Positions 23,985 to 32,996 are shown, counted from the first letter of the stretch. The stretch: DNA of 64,000 bases from Nocardia shimofusensis NBRC 100134 (GCF_001613125.1 NZ_BDBT01000005.1:186001-250000); one strand, 5' to 3'. Program-made: numbers and translations. Notes: generated by a model not told the origin, from the sequence alone.

Positions 23985-24716
23985 TCAGTGCGCGGCCGTG
24001 GCCGACTCCACGCCGAGGTAGGCGCGCTCGATCCGGCCGGGATCCTCGCGCAGTTCCGCCGCGGCGCCGTGATCGGCGATCCGCCCGTGCACCAGCACGG
24101 CGGCCTTGTCGGCGACGCCGAGGGCCAGGTGCACGTGCTGCTCCACCAACAGGACGCTGGTTCCCTCCGCAGCGGCGAGTCGCTTCAGCACATCCAGGAT
24201 CTCGGTGACGATGACCGGCGCCAAGCCCATGCTCAGCTCGTCGATGAGCAGCACGGTGGGCCGCTGCAGAATCGCCCGTCCGATGGCCAGCATCTGCTGC
24301 TCGCCACCGGAGAGACGGCCCGCGTCGACCGACAGCCGCTTCTCCAGTGCGGGGAAGTACTCCAGTACCTGCCCCAATCCGGTGCCCCGCCGCGAGCGCT
24401 CGGTGATCGCGAGCATCAGATTCTGCCGGGTACTCAACTGCCGGAACAAGGCCCGGTCGTCGGGCACGAGCACCATCCCGGCGCGCACGGCGTCGCGCGG
24501 GCGGCCGCTGCGTACGTCCTTGCCGTCGACCAGCACCTCGCCGCCGGTACGCGGGAGCAGGCCGGCCAGAGTGGCCAGCAAGGTGGTCTTGCCCGCGCCG
24601 TTCGGGCCGAGCAGACAGGTGATCTCACCCTGCTCGAGGGTCAGGTCGACCTCCCGCACACACGGGCGCTCCTTCAGATAACCGGCGGTCACACCGTGGC
24701 ATTTCAGAGTGGTCAC
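23985..24716 (-). CDS. livF: LivF-type ABC transporter ATP-binding protein
   Basis: A 243-residue ATPase of the branched-chain amino acid/amide (HAAT) importer family. Walker A GPNGAGKTT is near residue 37, the signature LSGGEQQM and Walker B VLLIDELSMGLAP follow, then the H-loop LVEQHV. The GTG at 24716 overlaps the stop of the fused permease gene (GTGA). It pairs with the LivG domain at the end of that fusion to drive import. Substrate in this cluster is more likely a steroid or acid intermediate than an amino acid, by context only. Confidence 0.88.
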   Translation of the reverse strand: MTTLKCHGVTAGYLKERPCVREVDLTLEQGEITCLLGPNGAGKTTLLATLAGLLPRTGGEVLVDGKDVRSGRPRDAVRAGMVLVPDDRALFRQLSTRQNLMLAITERSRRGTGLGQVLEYFPALEKRLSVDAGRLSGGEQQMLAIGRAILQRPTVLLIDELSMGLAPVIVTEILDVLKRLAAAEGTSVLLVEQHVHLALGVADKAAVLVHGRIADHGAAAELREDPGRIERAYLGVESATAAH

Positions 24717-27523
24717 AGCGGGGCCTCCTGTGTGGCGAGCGGGCGGGTGTGCAGTTCCGGGACGGCTTCCTCGTCGAGGTCGACGGTGTCGGCGGGCACG
24801 CCGAGGTAGGCGCGGAGCACGTCGGGATGGGCGCGCACCTCCTCGGGGGTGCCGGAGGCGATGACCGTACCCAGGTCGAGCACGACGACCCGGTCGCACA
24901 CCGTGAGCACCAACTCCATGTCGTGGTCGACCAGCAGCATCGCGGTGCCGTCGTCGGCGACGGCGCGCAACTTCTCGCCGAGCAACCGGCTCTCGGCACT
25001 GTCGAGGCCGGCGGCAGGCTCGTCCAGCAGCGCGACCGCGGGTTCGGCGGCGAGAACCCGTGCCATCGACACGAGCTGGCGCTGTCCCTGGGAGAGCAGG
25101 CCCGCTTCGCGGTCGGCGAGGTCACCGATCCCGAGCACCGCCAGTGTGCGGGAAACACGCTCCGCCACAGGCTGATCGGACCGCGAACGCGCCGCGCCTA
25201 CCCGAACGTTCTCGGCGACCGTCAGATCGTCGTACAGCTCCACATCCTGGAAGCTGCGACCGAGACCGGCCCGGCTGCGCGCGTGCGGCGGCCGCCCGGC
25301 CAGCGCCTCGCCTGCCAGACTCACCGACCCGGTGGCGGCGGCGAAGCCGGTGACCGCGTCGATGACGGTCGTCTTGCCCGCGCCGTTGGGTCCGATGAGC
25401 CCGACGATCTCGCCGGGGCGCACATCGAAGGTGACGCCCGTGGCTGCCTTGACCGCACCGTAGGTGACGCTGACCTCGCGCACCGCCAGGATCGGCTCGC
25501 CCCGATCGGCCGCTGCGGGATCGGCCGTCGCCCGGACGGTGGTCGCCCGGACGGCTGCCGCAGCGGCGGGGACGGGGTCGGCGGCGGGGGCACGACGCCG
25601 GATCACCGGCCACGGGATCCGTGGCAGCTTGCTCGCGATGCCGTCCGGGTTGGTCATGACGGTGACGACGAGCAGGAGGCCGCTGATCACCGCGTAGTAG
25701 TCGCCGAGGTGGAGGAACCGGTCGACCAGCAGATAGACGATGCCGCCAGGCGCCATCACGCCGGCCAGGATGCCGCCCGTGATAGAGGTGATGCCCGCGA
25801 CGTAGACCACCGCGAACAGCGAGATGCCGAGGAACACCGTGAACGGCTCGGGGGTGGCCAGAGTCTGCTGGTATCCGAGCAGCGCACCGCCGAGGCCGGC
25901 GACGAAGGCGCCCATGGCGAAGGTGACGAGCTTGGTACGGGAGACGTCGATGCCCGCAGCCGCCGCGGAGCGCTCGTTGGCGCGTACCGCCAGCATGTCG
26001 GTGCCGAGGCTGCTGCGGCGCAGCCACGCCACCCCGAGCCCGACCGCGGTCAACACCGCCAGGCACAGCAGGCCGAAGGCCAGTCGCGGGTATGCCTCGC
26101 CCGCGCCGATACCGAGATCGATGCCGAACAGCCGCGGAGTGTCGATGGGCGCACCTTGCACCCCGCCGTTGAGCGAGGGGTTGCGGAACCAGAAGGCCTC
26201 CACGAACACCGCCAGCGCGAGGGTCACCACGGTGAGCGGCAGGCCGCGCACCCGCAGCGCGGGCAGTCCGACCACCACGCCGACGACGGTGGCGAACAAC
26301 GCGGCCACGATGGGCGCGAACGGGAACGGGATGCCCAGGTGCTGCTCGAGCACGCTGAGCGCGTAGGCCGAGACGCCTGCGAGGGTGAGCTGGGCGAGCG
26401 ACACCTGTCCGGCGTAGCCGGTGACGATCACCTGCGAGAGCCCGAGAACCGCGAAGACGATGCTGCTGACGATCGCGGCGCGATAGCTCCCCGATGTGGC
26501 CAGCAGCGCGACGACCGCGACGGCGAGCGCCACCAGCATCGGGGCCGCGATGTGGTCCGGGCGCGGGGCCCGACCGAGGGTCTGGCGGATCACCGAGCCG
26601 CGGTCGGGCAGCGGACGCCCCTTCACCACCAGGAAGCCCAGGATCAACAGCAGCGAAATCGCCTCGGCCGTACCCGCTCTCGGCCACCAGTCGTAGAGCC
26701 CCTGCAGGTTGGTGGCCTCGGCCTGCAGCGCGCCGATGGTGATGCCCGCGGCGACGGTGAGCCAGATGGAGCCGAAGTTGCCGACCAGGGTGGCCGCCAG
26801 CGCGGGCACGATGAACAGCGAGTACGCCACCGGGTTCAGCGCCACCAGCGGGGCGATGAGGATGCCGCCGAGACCGGCGACCACCGAGGACAACGCCCAG
26901 TTGGCGAACGCGATCCGGTCCGGCGACAGGCCGGTCAGATAGGCACCCTTCTCCGACTCCGCTGCTGCCTCGGTCGCCACGCCGAAGCGGGTGAAACGGA
27001 AGACCAGCGCCGTCACCGCGGCCAGCGCCAGCACCGCCACCGCCAGCCAGACCCGGTCGGCGGGCACGGTGCGCTCTCCCAAGGCAAACGTGTCCAGCGC
27101 GAAGATCGGCTGCACCGCGATCAGCCCGGTTCCCGCGCGCTGCGCGATGACGGCCTGGATCACGATCATCAGACCGATCGAGGCGACAGCTTTGGCGATC
27201 ACCGACGCCGTGCGCATGGGACGGAAGACCAGTGCGTAACACAGCAGTCCGAGCACAGCGGCGGCGACCAGGGAGATCGCCATGGCGGGACCCACCCCGA
27301 GCGGCCCGCCGAGATCGATCGTCTCGGGTAGCCCTGGTATCGGGACCAACAGCTCACCCTTGCGCAGCAGGGCGTAGGTGTAGGCGGCGTAGAGCGCGAC
27401 CGCGCCGGTCGCGAAGTTCACCACCCCGGAGCTCTTGAAGGTCATCACGAGCGCGAGCCCGAGCGCGGCGTACACCGCCCCGTTGCCGAGGCCGAGCACG
27501 AGATACGAAAGATGGTCTGTCAT
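24713..27523 (-). CDS. Fused ABC importer: LivH-LivM-LivG in one chain
   Basis: A 936-residue fusion. Residues 1-305 are a LivH-type permease (GAVYAALGLALVMTFKSSGVVNFATGA, about eight helices). Residues 325-640 are a LivM-type permease (GLSQVIVTGYAGQVSLAQ). After an Ala/Pro/Arg-rich linker (about 645-680), residues 685-936 are a LivG ATPase (LIGPNGAGKTTVIDAVTGF, LSQGQRQLVSMAR, VALLDEPAAGLD). Two-way permease or permease-ATPase fusions are known, but three domains in one protein are uncommon. There is no stop or frame change between the parts. With LivF and the binding protein it forms a complete importer. Confidence 0.9.
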   Translation of the reverse strand: MTDHLSYLVLGLGNGAVYAALGLALVMTFKSSGVVNFATGAVALYAAYTYALLRKGELLVPIPGLPETIDLGGPLGVGPAMAISLVAAAVLGLLCYALVFRPMRTASVIAKAVASIGLMIVIQAVIAQRAGTGLIAVQPIFALDTFALGERTVPADRVWLAVAVLALAAVTALVFRFTRFGVATEAAAESEKGAYLTGLSPDRIAFANWALSSVVAGLGGILIAPLVALNPVAYSLFIVPALAATLVGNFGSIWLTVAAGITIGALQAEATNLQGLYDWWPRAGTAEAISLLLILGFLVVKGRPLPDRGSVIRQTLGRAPRPDHIAAPMLVALAVAVVALLATSGSYRAAIVSSIVFAVLGLSQVIVTGYAGQVSLAQLTLAGVSAYALSVLEQHLGIPFPFAPIVAALFATVVGVVVGLPALRVRGLPLTVVTLALAVFVEAFWFRNPSLNGGVQGAPIDTPRLFGIDLGIGAGEAYPRLAFGLLCLAVLTAVGLGVAWLRRSSLGTDMLAVRANERSAAAAGIDVSRTKLVTFAMGAFVAGLGGALLGYQQTLATPEPFTVFLGISLFAVVYVAGITSITGGILAGVMAPGGIVYLLVDRFLHLGDYYAVISGLLLVVTVMTNPDGIASKLPRIPWPVIRRRAPAADPVPAAAAAVRATTVRATADPAAADRGEPILAVREVSVTYGAVKAATGVTFDVRPGEIVGLIGPNGAGKTTVIDAVTGFAAATGSVSLAGEALAGRPPHARSRAGLGRSFQDVELYDDLTVAENVRVGAARSRSDQPVAERVSRTLAVLGIGDLADREAGLLSQGQRQLVSMARVLAAEPAVALLDEPAAGLDSAESRLLGEKLRAVADDGTAMLLVDHDMELVLTVCDRVVVLDLGTVIASGTPEEVRAHPDVLRAYLGVPADTVDLDEEAVPELHTRPLATQEAPL

Positions 27524-27560
27524 GGCAGATCTCCCTGGCCGAATACGGTTGCCGGGTCGG

Positions 27561-28808
27561 CTATCCGGTCACCTTCAGGTTCACCGGCACACCCTGGTCG
27601 TCGATCTCGCCGATCAGCATCTGGCGCGAGCAGATGGAGGGCATCATCGGCACGGCGGTGCCGTCGCAGCTGAAGGTGACGCCGCCGCCCGCGGGCATCT
27701 CGACGCCCTTCGAGGTCCGCAGCGCCTCGCGGATGCTCGCCGCGTTCACCTCGCCCTGGATGCCGTCGGTGGCCAGGGCCAGCGCCATGACGACCTGGTA
27801 ACCGGAGGAGGCCGCCCCGGTCACCGTCGCCCCGGGCGCGTAGGCCTGCAGGACCGAGCGGTAGAGCACCGAATCGGGACGATCCGACAGGTAATCGGTG
27901 GCGGTGATGCCGGTGCTGCCGGTCACCGAGTCCATGCCGATGATGCCCGTGACGTTCGGATCGAGGCAGACCGGGATGAAGACCTTCTGCACACCCGGGT
28001 CGGTGGTCTGGATCGCCTTGTAGACGGAGGCGCACGTCGCGGCGTCCGCGATCACGCTGACACCCTCCGGCTTGCCGGACAGGCCCGAGGTCACCAGCGG
28101 CGTCGGATCCGGCACGCCGAGCGGGATCGGCACCACCTTCAACGCCACGCCCGACCCCTGGAAGATCGGCGTGCCCATCGCGTCCACCATGGCGCCCATG
28201 CCGCCGCCGTCACTGGCGAACAGGGTGAAGGTCTTCATGCCTTTGTCCGCGGCCGCGGTCGCCATCGCCGTGATGGTGCCGGGCAGACCCGCCGACAGCG
28301 CCGCGGAGTCGGGCGAGGTCAGTTCCTGCGCCGAGACGCCGTTGAGCGTGACGTAGGGGATACCCGCGCCCGCGACGATCGGCATGATCGTGCCGCCCTG
28401 GGAGGTGCCGGGCGAGAGCACCGCGGCCACCTTCTGCTCGACGAACTCGTTGGCGCACTTGGTCGCCGAGGTCGGCTCCTCCTGCTGCTTGCAGACCACC
28501 AGTTCGATCGGCCTGCCCGCGATGCCGCCCGCGTTCTTGTTGATGTACTCGGCGGCCGCCTCGGCGCCTTCGCGCATCTCCGGCAGCGAGATCACCGCGC
28601 CGCCCTCGGTCGACACGAAGCCGATGCGCACGGGCGCGCCGGTCGCCGGGTCGTCCGGGAGCGAGGTGGTGGCCGCGCCTGCCACCGCGCTGTTGTTGTT
28701 CGACTCGTCGTCGGCTGCGCACCCTGTCGCCGCGAGCGCGGTGCACAGTGCGGCGGCGCCGATCACGGCGACCGCGCGCCGCTGACGACTCAGACCACCA
28801 AGTCTCAT
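27561..28808 (-). CDS. LivJ/LivK-type substrate-binding lipoprotein
   Basis: A 415-residue extracellular binding protein. A Lys/Arg-poor but Arg-containing N-terminus leads to the lipobox LAATGC with acylation at Cys30, followed by a disordered Asp/Asn stretch and the periplasmic binding domain of the HAAT family (VRIGFVSTEGGAVISLPEMREGAEAAAEYIN, then VAAVLSPGTSQGG). ATG 28808 has GGAG nine bases upstream. It is the first gene of the importer operon. A perfect 15-bp palindrome of the candidate operator family lies 136 bp upstream. Confidence 0.88.
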   Translation of the reverse strand: MRLGGLSRQRRAVAVIGAAALCTALAATGCAADDESNNNSAVAGAATTSLPDDPATGAPVRIGFVSTEGGAVISLPEMREGAEAAAEYINKNAGGIAGRPIELVVCKQQEEPTSATKCANEFVEQKVAAVLSPGTSQGGTIMPIVAGAGIPYVTLNGVSAQELTSPDSAALSAGLPGTITAMATAAADKGMKTFTLFASDGGGMGAMVDAMGTPIFQGSGVALKVVPIPLGVPDPTPLVTSGLSGKPEGVSVIADAATCASVYKAIQTTDPGVQKVFIPVCLDPNVTGIIGMDSVTGSTGITATDYLSDRPDSVLYRSVLQAYAPGATVTGAASSGYQVVMALALATDGIQGEVNAASIREALRTSKGVEMPAGGGVTFSCDGTAVPMMPSICSRQMLIGEIDDQGVPVNLKVTG

Positions 28809-28943
28809 GATCTGGTTCTCCTCTCCGAAGGCGAGGCCGCACCGGGTGGTCCCCGACACAACGAAAGTCCTCGCGTGATCCACATCACCGATCGATGCGG
28901 CGCAGGGATTATGTGTCCATCGCGAGGCCGGTCCCGAGGACCA

Positions 28944-28958
28944 CTTCCCGGTCACCGG
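28944..28958. promoter_or_regulatory. Candidate operator upstream of the importer operon
   Basis: TCCCGGTCACCGGGA is a perfect 15-bp palindrome around a central base, in the 245-bp gap between the binding-protein start and the stop of the SDR gene. It fits the family TCCCRSTNASYGGGA. Confidence 0.55.
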
Positions 28959-29053
28959 GACAAACGCGACCACGGCCCGATGTTCGGACGAAAGAAGACG
29001 ACTCCGGCCCACCGTGGAGACCCACGACGGGCCGGAGCAGGGCGGAGTTCGGC

Positions 29054-29905
29054 TCAGCGGTTGCCGGTCGCGCGGAAACGCCGCAGGTAGCCGGGCAGCT
29101 TGCGCAGCGGGACGGCGCGCGGCCAGTCGTCGGCCCGGAAGTGGGCATCGCTGCCGCCGTCGACGAAAATCACGCTGCCGCACAGGAATCGAGCGGAATC
29201 GGACAGCATGAAAACCGCCCAGTCCGCGAGGTCGCCTGGATCGCCGAAGCCACCGATCGGCACCGGGAAACGGCGGATCGTCGCGGCCTCGGCCGGGGTC
29301 TCCAGCTGCTTCTCCAGCAGCGGAGTCAACACCGCGCCGGGGGCCAGCACATTGAGCCGGATCCCGGCTCCGGCCCAGGCGTCGGTCACCGCGTGCCTGC
29401 GGGCCCAGCGCGTGACCGCGATCTTGGACGCGCCGTAGGCCATGGCGGGTGCGTTGCGACCGAAGATCCGCACGGCCCGCAGCGCCTTGTCCACGTCGCC
29501 GGCCAGCAGCGCGCGGATCGCCCGGCCCGGGACGGCCGGAGTGGTGGTCGTGGCGTTGCTGCCGAAGACGACGACCTTCGCGTCGGTGGTCTCGGCCAGC
29601 GCCGCGCGCCAGCCCTCGAGCAGCTCCACCGCGCCCCGGTAGTTCACCTCGTAGATCATCCGCGGACGTTCCGCGCCGGGAGCGGGCCCGACCCCGGCCG
29701 CGAGCACAGCGCCGTCCAGGCGCCCGTCCACGGCGGCGAGCACGCCGTCGATCGCCGCGCGCCGCCCCTGTGGGGTAGACAGATCGGCGACGATCTCCAC
29801 GTCGCGCAGATCGACGCCGACCACCGTGTGCCCGGCCTCGCGCAGCTTGTCCGCCACCGCTCGCCCCATTCCGGAGGCAGCCCCGGTCACGACATAGACA
29901 CCCAT
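29054..29905 (-). CDS. 3-alpha-hydroxysteroid dehydrogenase/carbonyl reductase-like SDR
   Basis: A 283-residue short-chain dehydrogenase. The NAD-binding TGAASGMG is at residues 7-14, and the catalytic Tyr/Lys are in YGASK. The segment GVDLRDVEIVADLSTPQGRRAAIDGVLA followed by LDGAVLAAGVGP, instead of the usual NNAG, is characteristic of the Comamonas-type 3-alpha-HSD/carbonyl reductase group. It probably interconverts 3-hydroxy- and 3-ketosteroids. It is divergent from a TetR-family gene that may control it. ATG 29905 has only a weak ribosome-binding site. Confidence 0.8.
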   Translation of the reverse strand: MGVYVVTGAASGMGRAVADKLREAGHTVVGVDLRDVEIVADLSTPQGRRAAIDGVLAAVDGRLDGAVLAAGVGPAPGAERPRMIYEVNYRGAVELLEGWRAALAETTDAKVVVFGSNATTTTPAVPGRAIRALLAGDVDKALRAVRIFGRNAPAMAYGASKIAVTRWARRHAVTDAWAGAGIRLNVLAPGAVLTPLLEKQLETPAEAATIRRFPVPIGGFGDPGDLADWAVFMLSDSARFLCGSVIFVDGGSDAHFRADDWPRAVPLRKLPGYLRRFRATGNR

Positions 29906-30008
29906 CGAATACCTGCTCTCTGCTGGTCGTCGGCCTTGCGCCGTCGAATACAGCGCGTCTCGGATACCGGCGCCCGTCGGATACCAGTGCGCCGCGAAAT
30001 ACGAACGC

Positions 30009-30033
30009 AATATTGACACACTTCGCCAATAAT
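30009..30033. promoter_or_regulatory. Possible TetR operator in the SDR/TetR divergent region
   Basis: TATTG (30011-30015) and CAATA (30027-30031) form an inverted repeat with an 11-base spacer in an AT-rich patch, 15-40 bp upstream of the TetR start. TetR-family regulators usually bind such sites near their own promoter. Confidence 0.35.
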
Positions 30034-30047
30034 GGTCAGCTCTCGAT

Positions 30048-30722
30048 GTGACCCGAAGCGATTCCGTTCCTCGCCGACGCGGGCGACCTTCCGTTCTCGA
30101 CTCCCAAGCCATCGCCGCGGGCGCTCTGCGCCTGTGGTCCGAGCACGGCTTCACGACCACGAGCTGGAGCGATCTGGCCGAGGCGACGGGAATCAGCACC
30201 AGGACGCTGCTCCGCCACTTCTCGTCCCGAGCCGATGTCGCCTGGCTCGGCGTGGCACCGGCCACCGAGCGCCTCAGCCGCGCTCTCGACGCCGCGGGCG
30301 ACGACGGCGACCCCTCGGTGGTCATCCGCTCGGCGATCGTGGAGTCGGTTTCCCACGACCCGCAGATCCGTCGCGTCGCCCCCGATTGGCTGCGCCTGAT
30401 CTCCTCCGAGCCCGAACTCGCGGCCACCGCCCCACACGCCTACCGCCCGTGGATCGACACACTCGCGACCTACATCTGTCGTCGGCTCCCCGACGCACCC
30501 CCGGCCATCTGCCGCGCGCTGGCGACCGCCTACCAGGCGGCGACCTTCGCCGCGCTGGTCGAGTGGGCCGAGGCAGGTGCCCACGGCGAGTGCGCCGACT
30601 CGGTCGACGAGATGTTGCGCTGGATGGACATCCACACCCCCGTCGCCACCCTGCACGACCGCCATGCCGCCGTAGCTTCCCAGCCCTCCACTCCCCCTCC
30701 CGGACAAGGACATTCACAATGA
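30048..30722 (+). CDS. TetR-family transcriptional regulator
   Basis: A 224-residue repressor. Residues 18-65 form the TetR helix-turn-helix (AIAAGALRLWSEHGFTTTSWSDLAEATGISTRTLLRHFSSRADV); the rest is a helical ligand domain and a short Pro-rich tail. GTG start at 30048. It is divergent from the hydroxysteroid dehydrogenase-like SDR and overlaps by 4 bp the start of the broken old-yellow-enzyme gene, so its ancestral operon included that enzyme. Confidence 0.82.
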   Translation: MTRSDSVPRRRGRPSVLDSQAIAAGALRLWSEHGFTTTSWSDLAEATGISTRTLLRHFSSRADVAWLGVAPATERLSRALDAAGDDGDPSVVIRSAIVESVSHDPQIRRVAPDWLRLISSEPELAATAPHAYRPWIDTLATYICRRLPDAPPAICRALATAYQAATFAALVEWAEAGAHGECADSVDEMLRWMDIHTPVATLHDRHAAVASQPSTPPPGQGHSQ

Positions 30723-31263
30723 CCACCTCCCCCACATCCGAACGCCCGGACCCGCTCGCGCCCGCAACCCTCGGCCCGATCCGATTGCGCAACCGGATCA
30801 TCAAGTCGGCGACCTTCGAAGGGACCCGATGTACCTGTTCCGCGGCGACGTGCCGGTGCGCGAGATGGCCGAGACCCAGCGCGGCATCGTCGAGCTCGGC
30901 ATGAAGATGTTCGGCCGCTTCGTGTTCAAGCGATACCGCTACGAACCGCTGTACTTCCGCGACTACGCCCGCCAGTTCCGCGACACGCTGACCATGCCAC
31001 TGGTGTTGCTCGGCGGGGTCACCGACCTGGCGGGCATGAATGCCGCGATGGAGGACGGATTCGAGTTCGTGGCGATGGCCCGCGCCCTGCTGCGCGAGCC
31101 GGACCTGATCAACCGCATCCAGGCGGAGTCGGCGAAGGAATCGCTGTGCATCCACTGCAACCTGTGCGCGGCCGGCGTCTTCACCGGGACCCGGTGCCCG
31201 CCGGCGAGCCCGGGAGCGCCGAAGACCGCGGTAGATCTGCCGCTGACCGCCGTTTCCTCGTGA
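30719..31263 (+). pseudogene. Old yellow enzyme remnant with a large internal deletion
   Basis: The frame starting at 30719 encodes the first 32 or so residues of an old yellow enzyme (ATLGPIRLRNRIIKSATFE). It then jumps at about 30822 to the last third in another frame, MYLFRGDVPVREMAE to CIHCNLC (30829-31263). Compared with the intact paralogue at 36038, about 230 codons are missing, including the flavin-barrel centre, and the two parts are out of frame. The retained ends still match the paralogue well, so decay looks recent. Possibly the 31.2-kb end is still transcribed from the TetR promoter, but no functional enzyme can result. Confidence 0.9.
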
Positions 31264-31293
31264 CCTGCTTCACAGACCGCCGGAGATGTGGCA

Positions 31294-31310
31294 TATTCCT
31301 AATAGAAATA
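31294..31310. promoter_or_regulatory. AT-rich palindrome upstream of the IclR gene
   Basis: TATTCCTAATAGAAATA is a 17-bp palindrome with one mismatched pair, standing out from the GC-rich surroundings, 121 bp before the IclR start. A candidate IclR operator or promoter element. Confidence 0.45.
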
Positions 31311-31318
31311 GCCATGTC

Positions 31319-31350
31319 AGAGCGTTGAAGTGCGAGAGCGCTGAAGTGCG
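31319..31350 (+). repeat. Two tandem 16-bp repeats in the IclR upstream region
   Basis: AGAGCGTTGAAGTGCG and AGAGCGCTGAAGTGCG follow each other directly with one difference, then AGAGC again. They lie in the probable 5-prime untranslated region of the IclR gene. Confidence 0.8.
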
Positions 31351-31430
31351 AGAGCAGTGCATGCGCGAGCAGCGCCGTGGCGGAGCAGGAAGTGCCCGAG
31401 CAGTGGCACGTGTGACAAAGGAGTCAGCGC

Positions 31431-32207
31431 ATGACGATCGTGCAGGACATGCGACCCGACGAGACCAACACCCCCAGCGCCCTCCTCGACCGGCTGTCGC
31501 TCGTCCTCGACGCCTTCGACGGGCGGGAGAGTTTGGGATTGGCCGAAGTCGTGGCGCGGACCGGCCTGCCGCGCTCCTCGGCCCACCGGATGCTGGACCG
31601 GCTGGTCCAGCTCCGGTGGCTGCGCCGGGAGGGCCGCAACTACAGCCTCGGCATCCGGCTGGTCGAGCTGGGCTCGCTGGCGGTGCACCAGGATCGGGTG
31701 CACGCCGCCTCCGTCGAGCACCTGCAGCACCTCTACCGCACCACCGGAATGGTGGTGCACCTGGCGGTGCTCGACGGCACGGACGTCGTCTATCTGGACA
31801 AGATCGGCGGCCGCCTCGCCGCGCACGTGCCGACCCGGGTCGGCGGCAGGCTGCCCGCCGCGAAGTCGGCGCTGGGCAAGGCGCTGCTCGCCGCGGGCGG
31901 GCGCAACGAGCCGGGCGACGCGATGATCCGGGACCTCGGCTACGCCGTCGAGCGCAACGGCGCACTGCAGGGCTTCGGCTGTATCGCCGCCCCGATCGGC
32001 CCGGTCGGGGAGGCGACCACCGCGGTGTCGATCTGCGGCCCGCTGAGCCGGATGCCCTTCGACAGCAGGATGACCACGCCGGTGCAACTGACCGCGCACG
32101 CCATCTGGCGCAGCATGAACTCCGGGGTGCGGGTCACCCCGACCCTCCAGCGTCGCAATATCCTGCGTTCCCTGCCGACCGCTCCGAGCGTGCTCGCCGA
32201 GGGCTGA
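31431..32207 (+). CDS. IclR-family transcriptional regulator
   Basis: A 258-residue regulator. The N-terminal winged helix covers about residues 17-75 (LGLAEVVARTGLPRSSAHRMLDRLVQLRWLRREG). The C-terminal effector domain shows the usual DVVYLDKIGG, a RVGGRLPAAKSALGKALLA stretch and GFGCIAAPI. The ATG follows an AAAGGAG site. It may control the neighbouring PadR/Dabb genes or the catabolic operon downstream. The site in front of it (31294) differs from the 15-bp palindromes elsewhere, so it likely has its own regulon. Confidence 0.85.
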   Translation: MTIVQDMRPDETNTPSALLDRLSLVLDAFDGRESLGLAEVVARTGLPRSSAHRMLDRLVQLRWLRREGRNYSLGIRLVELGSLAVHQDRVHAASVEHLQHLYRTTGMVVHLAVLDGTDVVYLDKIGGRLAAHVPTRVGGRLPAAKSALGKALLAAGGRNEPGDAMIRDLGYAVERNGALQGFGCIAAPIGPVGEATTAVSICGPLSRMPFDSRMTTPVQLTAHAIWRSMNSGVRVTPTLQRRNILRSLPTAPSVLAEG

Positions 32208-32237
32208 GCCGGCGCCGGCTGAGCCGCCGCTGTGGGG

Positions 32238-32894
32238 TCAGTCCTCCCCTACCGTGCGCCAGATCCCCGGATGCCGGGGCACCGGCAGATCGTTGTCGTC
32301 GCGCACCGCCGACTCGCGGTAGCGCGCGGCCGCCTCGTCGATGTCTTCGAGCAACTGCTCGGCCAGCGCGATCTCGGCCTCGAAGTAGCGCTGCGACCAC
32401 CGCAGGCTCATCTGGGTGAACGCCCAGCCCGGCTCCGGCTCGGAGCGATCGGCGTGCCGCGCGGCCCGGCGCGCCTGTTCGCGCAGATTGTCGATGTGCG
32501 TGTGCACGATCCGCTTCAGATGGTCCGGATCGTGCAGATGCCCCATCCACAGCCGCAGCATGACACCGTGTTTGAGCACCGGCATGTCCACCTCGGCGTC
32601 GCGCGACCAGTTCCGCAGCGCCCGCAACCCGACATCGGTGATGCCGTACAGCCGCCGGCCGCGCACCCCTTCGTCGGCGACCACGTGGGAACGCACCAGG
32701 GCGAGCTCCTCGAGCTTCTTCAGCTCCGCGTAGACCTGGCTCACCGACGGGCTCCAGTAGAAGAAGCCGATGCTCCAGTCCGCCCATTTCTTCAGGTCGT
32801 TGCCAGTCAGCTCCTCGCCGAAGGACAGCATGCCCAGCACCGCCCAGCTCGTCGCGGGTAGTCCGGGGTAGGAATCGTCGTCTTCGCCGGTCAC
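32238..32894 (-). CDS. PadR-family transcriptional regulator
   Basis: A 218-residue PadR-like protein. Residues 12-95 form the winged helix (SWAVLGMLSFGEELTGNDLKKW, then VYAELKKLEELALVRSHVV). The C-terminal helical dimerisation region continues to about 190. The GTG at 32894 was chosen because the domain begins just after it. It is divergent from a two-gene operon of unknown function, with a palindrome of the candidate operator family between them. PadR proteins usually repress and respond to phenolic or lipophilic ligands. Confidence 0.8.
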   Translation of the reverse strand: MTGEDDDSYPGLPATSWAVLGMLSFGEELTGNDLKKWADWSIGFFYWSPSVSQVYAELKKLEELALVRSHVVADEGVRGRRLYGITDVGLRALRNWSRDAEVDMPVLKHGVMLRLWMGHLHDPDHLKRIVHTHIDNLREQARRAARHADRSEPEPGWAFTQMSLRWSQRYFEAEIALAEQLLEDIDEAAARYRESAVRDDNDLPVPRHPGIWRTVGED

Positions 32895-32939
32895 GCTCGG
32901 CAGCCTACAAGGGCGGCAAGGGTACTCGGGGCCACCGAC

Positions 32940-32954
32940 TCCCGGCCACCGGGA
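32940..32954. promoter_or_regulatory. Candidate operator between PadR and the 32997 operon
   Basis: TCCCGGCCACCGGGA, a perfect palindrome around its central base that differs by one base from the site upstream of the importer. It is the least typical member of the set in its centre and could belong to the PadR protein instead. Confidence 0.4.
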
Positions 32955-32996
32955 CAGCGGAAGTCCGGCACCCGGCCAGGCGCTTACGTTCGATCC

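Noticed and set aside
24749..27331. An 860-codon plus-strand frame opposite the Liv fusion gene
   Set aside because: It runs antisense to a clear importer gene, is rich in Arg, Gln, Asp, Gly and His as expected of a GC-rich shadow frame, and shows no recognisable domain.
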